Source of the DNA: JAICYJ01 sp036263035
GTDB lineage: Bacteria; Actinomycetota; Thermoleophilia; Gaiellales; JAICJC01
Direction of reading: 5' to 3'
Assembly (NCBI GenBank): GCA_036263035.1
Contig: DATAHR010000244.1
Coordinates: forward strand, 1 to 5,278
DNA: 5,278 nucleotides
Position numbers and translations under genes: made by a program. Shown here piece by piece: positions 1-5,278 of the stretch. The notes beneath the pieces were generated by a model that was not told where the DNA came from, did no database searches, and worked only from the letters and a program-made list of their open reading frames with translations. How positions within the stretch are numbered: the first letter of the stretch is position 1; the number at the start of each line of letters is the position of its first letter.

Positions 1-141
1 GCCGCGCTGGTCTGGCTCGGCTGGGATATGGCCGACCCGCTGATCGGCCTGGCCATCACGGCGGTCATCCTGAAGATCACCTGGGACAGCTGGCGCGTGA
101 TCCACGCCACGGAGCCGGGCGAGCCGCTCCCACCTACCTAG
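1..141 (+). CDS. Cation diffusion facilitator (CDF) family transporter, C-terminal end (partial)
   Basis: The gene enters from the left edge in frame 1 and ends at TAG 139-141, leaving 46 residues. The visible protein reads as the final hairpin of a CDF metal/proton antiporter: a short GWDMADPLIGL stretch, then a hydrophobic helix (LAITAVILKITW) and SWRVIH. The pattern 'W-x-A-D-P-L-x-G-L ... I-L-x-I-x-W-x-S-x-R' is typical of TM6 in this family, which moves Zn2+, Co2+, Fe2+ or Mn2+ out of the cytoplasm. Only about 13 mostly polar, proline-rich residues (ending EPLPPT) follow the helix. Most CDF proteins have a cytosolic ferredoxin-like dimerisation domain of about 80 residues there, so this member seems to lack it. 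The metal-binding residues of TM2 and TM5 lie outside the window, so the metal cannot be guessed. Its stop codon overlaps that of the convergent antiporter gene. Confidence 0.75.
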   Translation, partial: AALVWLGWDMADPLIGLAITAVILKITWDSWRVIHATEPGEPLPPT

Positions 142-1475
142 TGGCTCGCATGCCGGCCGCCGATCACGGGAATCGCTGAGGGCCGCCGCCACCGCTGGTG
201 GCCGGCCTCGACCGTTTCCATCGCCGCGGGGCGCCGCTCGCGGTGGGTCGCGTACCAGGCGGCGTAGCGTCGCGTCAGCGGCACGGCGGTGACTCCGTGC
301 GCGTAGACCGACATCAGGATCGTCAGCACCACGACCGCCGTCATGGTCGAGACGTGCGCAAGGTCCGACTCGTCCAGCACGATCACGGTGAACACGATCG
401 ACGCCAGGCCGCGGGGGCCGAACCATCCCGTGAAGAGCACCGTCGGCAGCTGTGCATGGGTGCCGATGAACGAGATCGCCACCGGCACCATCCGCACGAC
501 CGTCAGGCTCAGCACCGCGTACAGCGCCTCCGTCCAGGTTGCGTTCGACAGCACCGGCCCCACGATCGCCGCGCCGAACACGATGAACGTGGCCGCGTTC
601 GCCAGCCCGCCCAGCTCCTCGAGCATGTAGGTCTCGTCCGCGCGGCCGCCGATCGCCCCGAACGCCAGACCGGCCACGAACGCGGCGATGAACCCGCTGC
701 CCCCGAGCGGTGCCGCCAGCCCGTACGCGATCGCAGCCGTCCCAACCGGGACGACCTGGATCCACGCCGCCTCGGCCAGGCCGCGCCTCACGGCCTCCCG
801 CAGCAGGAGGGCGCCGGCCACGCCCGCCACCACGCCGAACAGCGTGCCGTAGCCGATCGCCTCGGCGACGAGGGTGAGAGCGCCGTGCGCGCTCATCGTG
901 CCTGCCTCCTTGTCTGCCAGCGCGAGGGCGATGAACAGCAGGGGCACGCAGATGCCGTCGTTCAGGCCCGACTCCACGTTCAGCCCCTGCCTGATGCGTG
1001 AGGGTAGGCGCTCGTCCGTGACGACGGCCTGCCCGAGCGCTGCATCGGTGGGCGCAAGGATGATCGCGAGCAGCAGCGCCTCACCTGCGGTGAGCGACCC
1101 GAAGACGAGCAGGGCGAGCCCCCACCCGGCGAGGATGGTGAGCGGCAGCCCGATCGCCAGCAGCCGCAGCGGCACCTGGTACTCGCCGCGCAGCGCGCGC
1201 AGGTCGAGCCGCGACGCGTCCGCGAACAGGACGAGCGTCAGGGTCACCTCCGCGAGCAGCCGCACGGACTCGCTCTGCGCTCCCGGATCGATCAGGCCTG
1301 CGCCGTGGCCGCCGAGCAGGAAGCCGGCCGTGACGAAGAAGATGGCGGCGGTGATCGGCGTGGCGTCAAGGCGCCGGGATACGAGCGCGTAGAGCACGAT
1401 GACGCACCCGCTGGCGGCGACCGCCCAGTCCGAGGCCGAGGCGCTTGCCAACGGCAGCTCTATGGCTCCGAGCAT
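138..1475 (-). CDS. CPA1/NhaP-type cation:proton antiporter
   Basis: This is a 445-residue integral membrane protein of the sodium/hydrogen exchanger family, expected to exchange Na+ or K+ for H+ across the cytoplasmic membrane. About 12-13 hydrophobic segments run from residue 18 to 395. CPA1 hallmarks are visible: APTDAALG with T143-D144 (the unwound TM4 'TD' motif), NVESGLNDG with N172-D173 (the 'ND' ion-binding pair of electroneutral CPA1 members), and FGPRGLAS with R355. A charged tail (residues 402-445) follows the last helix, with no TrkA-N or TrkA-C domain. The ATG at 1475 is chosen because GAGGAG lies 7 bases upstream. The frame stays open far upstream, but that part overlaps the aminotransferase and does not read as protein. 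It starts 11 bases after the aminotransferase stop, so the two are probably co-transcribed. Family is secure; the transported ion is not. Confidence 0.93.
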   Translation of the reverse strand: MLGAIELPLASASASDWAVAASGCVIVLYALVSRRLDATPITAAIFFVTAGFLLGGHGAGLIDPGAQSESVRLLAEVTLTLVLFADASRLDLRALRGEYQVPLRLLAIGLPLTILAGWGLALLVFGSLTAGEALLLAIILAPTDAALGQAVVTDERLPSRIRQGLNVESGLNDGICVPLLFIALALADKEAGTMSAHGALTLVAEAIGYGTLFGVVAGVAGALLLREAVRRGLAEAAWIQVVPVGTAAIAYGLAAPLGGSGFIAAFVAGLAFGAIGGRADETYMLEELGGLANAATFIVFGAAIVGPVLSNATWTEALYAVLSLTVVRMVPVAISFIGTHAQLPTVLFTGWFGPRGLASIVFTVIVLDESDLAHVSTMTAVVVLTILMSVYAHGVTAVPLTRRYAAWYATHRERRPAAMETVEAGHQRWRRPSAIPVIGGRHASH

Positions 1476-1482
1476 CGGTTGG

Positions 1483-1488
1483 CTCCTC
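1483..1488 (-). promoter_or_regulatory. Strong Shine-Dalgarno (GAGGAG) of the antiporter gene, overlapping the upstream stop codon
   Basis: On the minus strand the aminotransferase stop TGA (1489-1487) shares two bases with GAGGAG (1488-1483), followed by a 7-base spacer and the antiporter ATG at 1475. It decides the start of the antiporter within a longer open frame. Ribosomes finishing the aminotransferase would uncover or re-use this site, which suggests coupled translation. It is the only clear Shine-Dalgarno at a gene start in the window. Confidence 0.85.
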
Positions 1489-2767
1489 AGGAGACCGTGG
1501 CGCGACCGGCTTGGACAACCTGCGCCGCAGCCCGGCCGAACCGCGCCACCGCCTCGGCCACGACGGCCTCGTCCATCGCCGTCGAGGTGTTCATCAGGCC
1601 GCGCGGCGCGATGAAGAGGCCTTCCGCCATGCAGGCGAGGTGGATGTCCCGGAGCGTCTTGCCGCCGAGGTCGAGATCGGAGAAATCGCGCGGCTCGGCC
1701 TCGAGGCCGACGTGCAGGTGCAGCAGCGAGCCGCACCGCGTGACCCGGCCCGTAAGGCCGTGTGCCGTCATCGCCTCGCGCAGCCCGGCCGCCAGCGACG
1801 CCGCCAGGCCGTCGATGCGCTCGATCTCCTGAGGTGTCAGCAGCTCGAGCGACACCAGGCCTGCGGCAGTCGTCAGCGCGTTGCCGTTGAACGTGCCGGC
1901 GTGGTGGAGGTGATCCGGACGACGTGGGTCGAAGACCGACATCACGCGCTCGCTGCCTCCCACGGCGCCCACCGGCAATCCGCCGCCGATGATCTTGCCG
2001 AACGTCGTCAGATCTGGCGACACCCCGATCGTCTGCTGACGGCCGCCGGGAGCCAGCCGGAAGGTGATCACCTCGTCGAGCACCATCAGCGCTCCATGGG
2101 CGGCCGTCAGCGTGCGCACGCCGTGCAGGTAGTCCGCATCTGCGGCAATCACCCCCTCGCCCATCACGGGCTCGAGCAGGACGGCGGCGACCCGGTCGCC
2201 TTGCCGTGCGAGCAGCGCCTCGAGCGCCCCGAGGTCGTTGTACGGCACCATCCGCACGAGCGCCGCCAGCTCCGGCGGCATTCCCTGGCCCGTCTCGAGG
2301 TCGGTGAGCGGCACCTGATCCCACGAGCCGTGGTAGCCGCCCTGCGCCTTGACGAGGAGCGGACGACCGGTGAACGCCCGCGCCGCCTTGATCGCCTGCA
2401 TCACCGCCTCGGAGCCCGAGTTCGTGAACCGCACCCGCTCGACCGACGGCACCCGGCGCACCAGCTGCTCCGCCAGCGCCGCCTGTCCCGCGTGAGGAGC
2501 GGGATAGACGCTGCCGCGCGCCGCCTGCTCGGTGATCGCCTCGACGATGCGCGGGTGCGCGTGGCCGTGGACGAGCGCCGTGTAGTTGTTCAGCAGGTCG
2601 ATGTAGGTGCGTCCGTCGGCGTCGGTCAGCTCGTGACCGGCGGCATGCTCGATGACGGCCGGGTGGGGAGCGAACCAGGTAATCGACCTCGTGTCGCCGC
2701 CCGGCATCCATCGCTGGAACTGCTCGCTGAGGGCGCGCGAGCGTGGGGTGCGATCGGCGTAGTCCAC
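1487..2767 (-). CDS. Class III PLP-dependent aminotransferase, HemL-like, probable beta-amino-acid transaminase
   Basis: This is a 426-residue fold-type I PLP enzyme. Visible motifs in order: RWMPGGDTRS (20-28), DADGRTYIDLLNNYTA (49-64), FTNSGSEA (114-121, phosphate-binding turn), GGYHGSWD (143-150, Y145 stacking on PLP), LLEPVMG (197-203), LDEV (230-233, D231 to the pyridine nitrogen), TTFGKIIGGGLPVGA (254-268, K258 the Schiff-base lysine), HAGTFNGN (289-296) and APRG (387-390). It resembles glutamate-1-semialdehyde aminomutase (HemL). However, the R-S-x-x-x-x-A-P-x-P segment (27-36), FRLAPGG after the DEV motif, and APRG near the end match, from memory, the Variovorax beta-phenylalanine aminotransferase group, where the arginine equivalent to R27 binds the beta-amino acid carboxylate. 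Automated pipelines would likely call it HemL or 'aspartate aminotransferase family'. The start is GTG at 2767, 11 bases from a -10-like hexamer, with only a weak AGGCGG in front. It is divergent from the amidase and leads the antiporter operon. Fold certain, substrate inferred. Confidence 0.93.
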   Translation of the reverse strand: MDYADRTPRSRALSEQFQRWMPGGDTRSITWFAPHPAVIEHAAGHELTDADGRTYIDLLNNYTALVHGHAHPRIVEAITEQAARGSVYPAPHAGQAALAEQLVRRVPSVERVRFTNSGSEAVMQAIKAARAFTGRPLLVKAQGGYHGSWDQVPLTDLETGQGMPPELAALVRMVPYNDLGALEALLARQGDRVAAVLLEPVMGEGVIAADADYLHGVRTLTAAHGALMVLDEVITFRLAPGGRQQTIGVSPDLTTFGKIIGGGLPVGAVGGSERVMSVFDPRRPDHLHHAGTFNGNALTTAAGLVSLELLTPQEIERIDGLAASLAAGLREAMTAHGLTGRVTRCGSLLHLHVGLEAEPRDFSDLDLGGKTLRDIHLACMAEGLFIAPRGLMNTSTAMDEAVVAEAVARFGRAAAQVVQAGRATVS

Positions 2768-2777
2768 GGTCGCCGCC

Positions 2778-2784
2778 TATGGTA
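2778..2784. promoter_or_regulatory. Candidate shared bidirectional -10 element between aminotransferase and amidase
   Basis: The 27-base divergent spacer contains TATGGTA. Read forward it gives TATGGT (2778-2783). Read on the minus strand it gives TACCAT (2784-2779). Both fit TAnnnT, the minimal sigma-70-type -10. Each hexamer ends exactly 11 bases before a GTG start: 2795 for the amidase and 2767 for the aminotransferase. Transcripts would therefore have leaders of only a few bases or none. No good -35 is visible at the usual distance in either direction, so this rests on the -10 match and the symmetry. Confidence 0.5.
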
Positions 2785-2794
2785 GAACCCGCCG

Positions 2795-4180
2795 GTGCCC
2801 GACGAGGCCGGCTTCCTGAGCGCCGCGGCGCTCGCCGACAGCTACCGCCGCCGGGAGCGGTCGGCGGTCGAGGTGACCCGGGAGGTGCTCGACCGGATCG
2901 ACCGCCTGGACGGCGAGGTCAACGCCTTCGTCACCGTCACACCGGAGCGGGCGCTGGCAGACGCCGAGCGGGCGGACCGGCAGCTGCGCGACGGCACCGC
3001 CGGGCCGCTCTGCGGCGTGCCGTATACCGTGAAGGATCTGGTTCCCACCCGCGGCATCCCGACCGGCTACGGATCGCGGCTTTGGCGCGACCCCGCGCCC
3101 GCCGAGGATGCGCCCGTCGCCGAACGGCTGGCCGCCTCCGGTGGAGTGCTGCTCGGCAAGACCACCGTCCCCGAGCACGGATTCAAGGGCGATTCCGGAA
3201 ACCCGCTGAACGGGCCCTGCGCGAACCCCTGGCGCGCCGGCCGCACCCCCGGTGGATCCTCGAGCGGCGCGGCCGTGGCCGCGGCCGTGGGCTACGGGCC
3301 GCTTCATCAGGGCTCGGACGGCGCCGGGTCGATCCGGATCCCGTCGTCGTTCTGCGGCGTGTTCGGGCACAAGCCGAGCTTCGGGCTGGTGGCGCATCCG
3401 CCGTCCAGCGGATTCGCGCTGTCGCACCTGGGGCCGATCGCTCGCACCGTGCACGACGCTGCGCTGCTGCTCGATGCGATGGCCGGCTTCGACCCGCGCG
3501 ACCGCCTCTCGGTGCCACCGCCCGAGCCGTCGTTCGCGCAGGCGCTCGGCCGCCCGCTCCCCCGGCTGCGGCTGGCCTACAGCCCGGACCTCGGCTACGC
3601 GGCGGTCGAGCCGGACGTCGCCGCCGTCGTCGCGAATGCCGCTCGGGCGTTCTCCGACCTCGGGCACGATGTGGAGGAGGTCGAGCTCGGGCTCGACGAT
3701 CCGTGGTGGATCGAGCGGGAGCTGTGGCTCTCGATGTTCGCCGCGTCGTCACCGGACGCGCTCGACCACCGCGACGACGTGTCGCCCGGCCTCGTGCGCC
3801 TCGTGGAGCAGGCGCAGGAGCGGGGGTCGCAGGCGGTGGGGGAGGCGCTGGACGCACGCGCGGGACTGCTCCTCCAGATCGAGCGGGGCCTGGCCGGCTA
3901 CGACCTGCTGCTCTGCCCGTCGCTGCCATGCACGGCGTTTGCGCTGGGCGATGACCAGCCGGCCACTGTCGCCGGCCGGGCATACGACGATCTGGGCTGG
4001 ACGCAGTTCTGCTACCCGTTCAACCTGACCGGGCAGCCGGCCTGCTCGGTGCCGTGCGGGCTTCACGACGGGCTGCCGGTCGGGCTGCAGATCGTCGGCC
4101 GGCGCCTGCAGGACGCGCTGGTGCTCCGCGCGGCGGCCGCATACGAAGCGCGCCACCCGTTCCCGCTGCCGGCGGCGTAG
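2795..4180 (+). CDS. Amidase (amidase signature family hydrolase)
   Basis: This 461-residue protein has the normal length for a stand-alone amidase-signature enzyme, which hydrolyses carboxamide bonds to acid plus ammonia or amine. The Ser-cisSer-Lys triad is complete: K80 in GVPYTVKD, cis-Ser S155 at the start of GGSSSG, and nucleophile S179 in GSDGAGSIR. The 24-residue gap between the two serines equals that in malonamidase E2 and FAAH. Further family landmarks are GKTTVPEHGF (121-130), FCGVFGHKPSFG (187-198), LLLCPSLPC (371-379) and PFNLTGQPACSVPCG (408-422) leading into GLPVGLQIVG (426-435). There is no signal peptide, so it is cytosolic. The usual GTDxGGS reads GSDGAGS here, a minor variant. 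It lacks a visible GatB/GatC neighbour, so it is unlikely to be the tRNA-amidotransferase subunit GatA. The start is GTG at 2795, without Shine-Dalgarno, just after a -10-like hexamer. Substrate unknown; pairing with the divergent transaminase hints at amino-amide catabolism. Confidence 0.93.
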   Translation: MPDEAGFLSAAALADSYRRRERSAVEVTREVLDRIDRLDGEVNAFVTVTPERALADAERADRQLRDGTAGPLCGVPYTVKDLVPTRGIPTGYGSRLWRDPAPAEDAPVAERLAASGGVLLGKTTVPEHGFKGDSGNPLNGPCANPWRAGRTPGGSSSGAAVAAAVGYGPLHQGSDGAGSIRIPSSFCGVFGHKPSFGLVAHPPSSGFALSHLGPIARTVHDAALLLDAMAGFDPRDRLSVPPPEPSFAQALGRPLPRLRLAYSPDLGYAAVEPDVAAVVANAARAFSDLGHDVEEVELGLDDPWWIERELWLSMFAASSPDALDHRDDVSPGLVRLVEQAQERGSQAVGEALDARAGLLLQIERGLAGYDLLLCPSLPCTAFALGDDQPATVAGRAYDDLGWTQFCYPFNLTGQPACSVPCGLHDGLPVGLQIVGRRLQDALVLRAAAAYEARHPFPLPAA

Positions 4181-4194
4181 CCAACCCCGCGATT

Positions 4195-4222
4195 TTGCGA
4201 CTGCCGCCCCAGCGGGTAGGCT
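4195..4222 (+). promoter_or_regulatory. Sigma-70-type promoter for the small membrane-protein operon, near-leaderless
   Basis: TTGCGA (4195-4200) matches four of six consensus -35 bases. A 16-base spacer separates it from TAGGCT (4217-4222), a TAnnnT -10. The ATG at 4232 lies 9 bases after the -10, so a transcript starting at the usual distance (about 4229-4232) would have a leader of zero to three bases. No Shine-Dalgarno is present, consistent with leaderless translation, which is common in actinobacteria. Confidence 0.65.
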
Positions 4223-4231
4223 GGGCCGCGA

Positions 4232-4651
4232 ATGAGCTACACGGCGCTCCTGTTCCTCCACGTGCTGTCGGCGTTCGTGATGGTGACCGCCGTCGGGATG
4301 TTCGTCGGCATCGCGGTGGCGATCCGCCGTGACCGGCAGTCGCCGTCTGCGCTCGCCCTCGCGCCGATCGCCGGCTGGCTGTGGGCAGTCGGCGGGCTCG
4401 CGGTAATCGTGTTCGGCATCTGGCTCGCACTGCACGTCAGCCAGTACTCCCTCAGCGACGGGTGGATCCTCGCCGCCATCGTGCTGTGGGTGATCGGCTC
4501 GGCGCTCGGCGGCCGGCTCTCCGCCGGCTACCGCCGCGCCGGCGCCGGCGGCACCCTGGCGGCCGACTCGGCAACGCTCATGCTGACGCTCCTGCTCGTG
4601 CTCACCGTGGCCGCCATCCTCATCGACATGATCTACAAGCCGGGCGCCTGA
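4232..4651 (+). CDS. Small four-helix membrane protein, DUF2269-like
   Basis: This 139-residue protein is mostly hydrophobic. Four membrane segments are likely, at about residues 5-31, 43-66, 77-94 and 112-134. A charged loop RRDRQ lies after the first helix and a basic loop (GYRRAG) before the last. Histidines are H10 in the first helix (FLHVLSAF) and H68 at the end of the second (LALHVSQYS). The opening FLHVLSA pattern and the GIW-x-L ... LSDGWI-x-x-A-I-x-L-W-x-I-G region resemble DUF2269, predicted integral membrane proteins of unknown function. I make that call from memory of the family pattern, so it is tentative. No catalytic motif is evident; in-membrane histidines could bind a metal or haem, but that is speculation. 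It has its own near-leaderless promoter and its stop overlaps the next gene's start. Confidence 0.85.
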   Translation: MSYTALLFLHVLSAFVMVTAVGMFVGIAVAIRRDRQSPSALALAPIAGWLWAVGGLAVIVFGIWLALHVSQYSLSDGWILAAIVLWVIGSALGGRLSAGYRRAGAGGTLAADSATLMLTLLLVLTVAAILIDMIYKPGA

Positions 4652-5112
4652 TGACCCTGATGATCCGGCCCGACTCCTGGAACCTGCCCGTGCTGGTGCA
4701 CGTGGCGGGCGCGATGGCGCTGGTCGCCTCGATCACGGTCGTCGCCGTCGTCCTCGTCCAGGGCTGGAGGACGTCCGACGCCGGCACTGCCGCCGCCCTG
4801 CAGCGCTTCGGCGCGCGGACGCTGCTGTTCGCGGTGCTGCCCTCGTACTTCGTGATGCGCGGCGCGGCCGAGTGGGCGCTCTCCCGAGAGAACCTGAGCA
4901 ACAGCAACGCCAGCTGGATCGGTATCGGCTTCGGCGTCGCCGACTTCGGCGGGCTCCTGCTCCTGATTGCCGTCATCATCGCGAACATCGGCTCGCGGCG
5001 ATCGCGTGAGGGCGGCATGAGCGCCCTCACCAAGGCGGCGACGGTCATCTCGGTGCTGCTGGTGGTCGCCTACATTGTCGCCATCTGGGCGATGACGACC
5101 AAGCCGTCGTAG
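4651..5112 (+). CDS. Small four-helix membrane protein, possible paralogue of its upstream partner
   Basis: This is a 153-residue protein of unknown function. Four membrane segments are likely, at about residues 13-36, 56-72, 88-112 and 126-148, with a basic loop SRRSRE (115-120) between the last two. The first helix carries H17 in a VHVAGAM context that lines up with LHVLSAF of the upstream protein. W75-A-L, LS and W89-I also recur in the same order as W64-x-A-L, LS and W78-I upstream, suggesting an ancient duplication. The start is ATG 4651 in the junction TGATG, which shares one base with the preceding stop; there is no Shine-Dalgarno, so translation probably depends on reinitiation. A second ATG at 4660 (M4) is possible. 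The frame is open upstream into 4381, but that part is antisense-like noise over the first gene. Co-translation implies the two proteins act together, perhaps as a heteromer. Ends at TAG 5110-5112. Confidence 0.85.
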   Translation: MTLMIRPDSWNLPVLVHVAGAMALVASITVVAVVLVQGWRTSDAGTAAALQRFGARTLLFAVLPSYFVMRGAAEWALSRENLSNSNASWIGIGFGVADFGGLLLLIAVIIANIGSRRSREGGMSALTKAATVISVLLVVAYIVAIWAMTTKPS

Positions 5113-5199
5113 AGCCCAGATGATTGATTCCACGACTCCGCACGTCTGATCGCGTGACTGTGGGTGGTTGCCGATCGTGTGGGTGCTGCGACCGCATTC

Positions 5200-5223
5200 G
5201 CGATCTGCGTGATCGCAGATCGC
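5200..5223. repeat. Perfect inverted repeat, 10-bp stem with 4-base loop
   Basis: Arms 5200-5209 (GCGATCTGCG) and 5214-5223 (CGCAGATCGC) pair perfectly around TGAT. It lies 87 bases after the stop of the second membrane protein. No T-run follows, so it is not a classical intrinsic terminator. It could be a Rho-type or U-less terminator hairpin, an operator, or part of a repeat unit with the next hairpin. Confidence 0.75.
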
Positions 5224-5231
5224 TCATGACC

Positions 5232-5256
5232 GGTGCAAGGCGTTTCGCCTTGCACC
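5232..5256. repeat. Perfect inverted repeat, 11-bp stem with TTT loop
   Basis: Arms 5232-5242 (GGTGCAAGGCG) and 5246-5256 (CGCCTTGCACC) pair perfectly around TTT, only 8 bases after the previous hairpin. It is followed by CTCGTCGCATCGCTGCGTCCTCG to the window edge, which itself holds CGCA...TGCG (5261-5272) and a repeated CCTCG. There is no T-tract. It may be a transcription end for the operon or the edge of a dispersed palindromic repeat. The rest of 5113-5199 shows no gene, only a short TGTGGGTG direct repeat at 5159 and 5178. Confidence 0.75.
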
Positions 5257-5278
5257 TCGTCGCATCGCTGCGTCCTCG

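Noticed and set aside
138..2711. One very long minus-strand open frame spanning both the antiporter and most of the aminotransferase
   Set aside because: Its first half (before 1475) is arginine/glycine-rich, low-complexity shadow translation over the aminotransferase, which has all its motifs in another frame. A strong Shine-Dalgarno and ATG at 1475 define the real antiporter, so this is not a fusion or frameshifted gene.
1445..2785. Plus-strand open frame of 446 codons opposite the aminotransferase
   Set aside because: It is rich in Arg, His and Gln and without recognisable motifs, as expected for an antisense frame of a high-GC gene.
2743..3954. Alternative plus-strand frame overlapping the amidase start
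   Set aside because: It is Arg/Ala/Gly-rich noise. The amidase frame carries the complete catalytic triad and family motifs.
2795..4180. Amidase as GatA, subunit A of the Asp/Glu-tRNA amidotransferase
   Set aside because: There is no gatB or gatC neighbour. The sequence reads as a generic stand-alone amidase (GSDGAGSIR, FAAH-like FCGVFGHKPSFG) rather than GatA.
4190..4200. Short CGC-GATTTT-GCG palindrome after the amidase as a terminator
   Set aside because: The stem is only 3 bp and no T-tract follows. The TTTTGCGA part is better explained by the -35 of the downstream promoter.
5070..5255. Minus-strand small open frames (about 60 codons) in the 3' region
   Set aside because: They overlap the end of the membrane-protein gene and the two hairpins, have no ribosome binding site, and have no recognisable protein features.

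Overview
The window is uniformly high-GC DNA with genes packed almost end to end. Spacers between genes are 11 to 51 bases, two gene pairs overlap by a few bases, GTG starts are used, and several start codons sit just downstream of a TAnnnT hexamer with no Shine-Dalgarno. This style fits a high-GC actinobacterium, possibly a soil or environmental lineage such as Thermoleophilia. That placement is an inference from base composition and gene style, not from any marker gene.

Layout. (1) Positions 1-141, + strand: the last transmembrane part of a cation diffusion facilitator (CDF) metal transporter that stops soon after its last helix, without the usual cytosolic C-terminal domain. It meets the next gene tail to tail, and both stop codons lie in one CTAG. 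(2) Positions 138-2767, - strand: a two-gene operon. First is a class III PLP aminotransferase of the HemL-like fold, whose motifs resemble beta-amino-acid (beta-phenylalanine type) transaminases. Second, 11 bases downstream, is a CPA1/NhaP-type cation:proton antiporter. (3) Positions 2768-2794: a 27-base divergent spacer with a near-symmetric -10 element that appears to serve both directions, 11 bases from each GTG start. (4) Positions 2795-4180, + strand: an amidase-signature hydrolase with an intact Ser-cisSer-Lys triad. (5) Positions 4232-5112, + strand: a promoter followed by two translationally coupled small four-helix membrane proteins. The first resembles DUF2269, and the second looks like a diverged relative of it. 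(6) Positions 5113-5278: no gene seen, but two perfect hairpins lie close together near the window edge.

Working together. The divergently paired aminotransferase and amidase are the only likely metabolic unit. An amidase could release an amino compound from an amide, and the transaminase could then convert it to a keto acid. This is a hypothesis from adjacency and family only. The antiporter may be co-transcribed for ion or pH homeostasis. The two small membrane proteins probably form a complex of unknown function. I found no CRISPR array, tRNA, rRNA, transposase or defence system. The window is mostly ordinary chromosomal housekeeping and catabolic content, with some interesting regulatory architecture.
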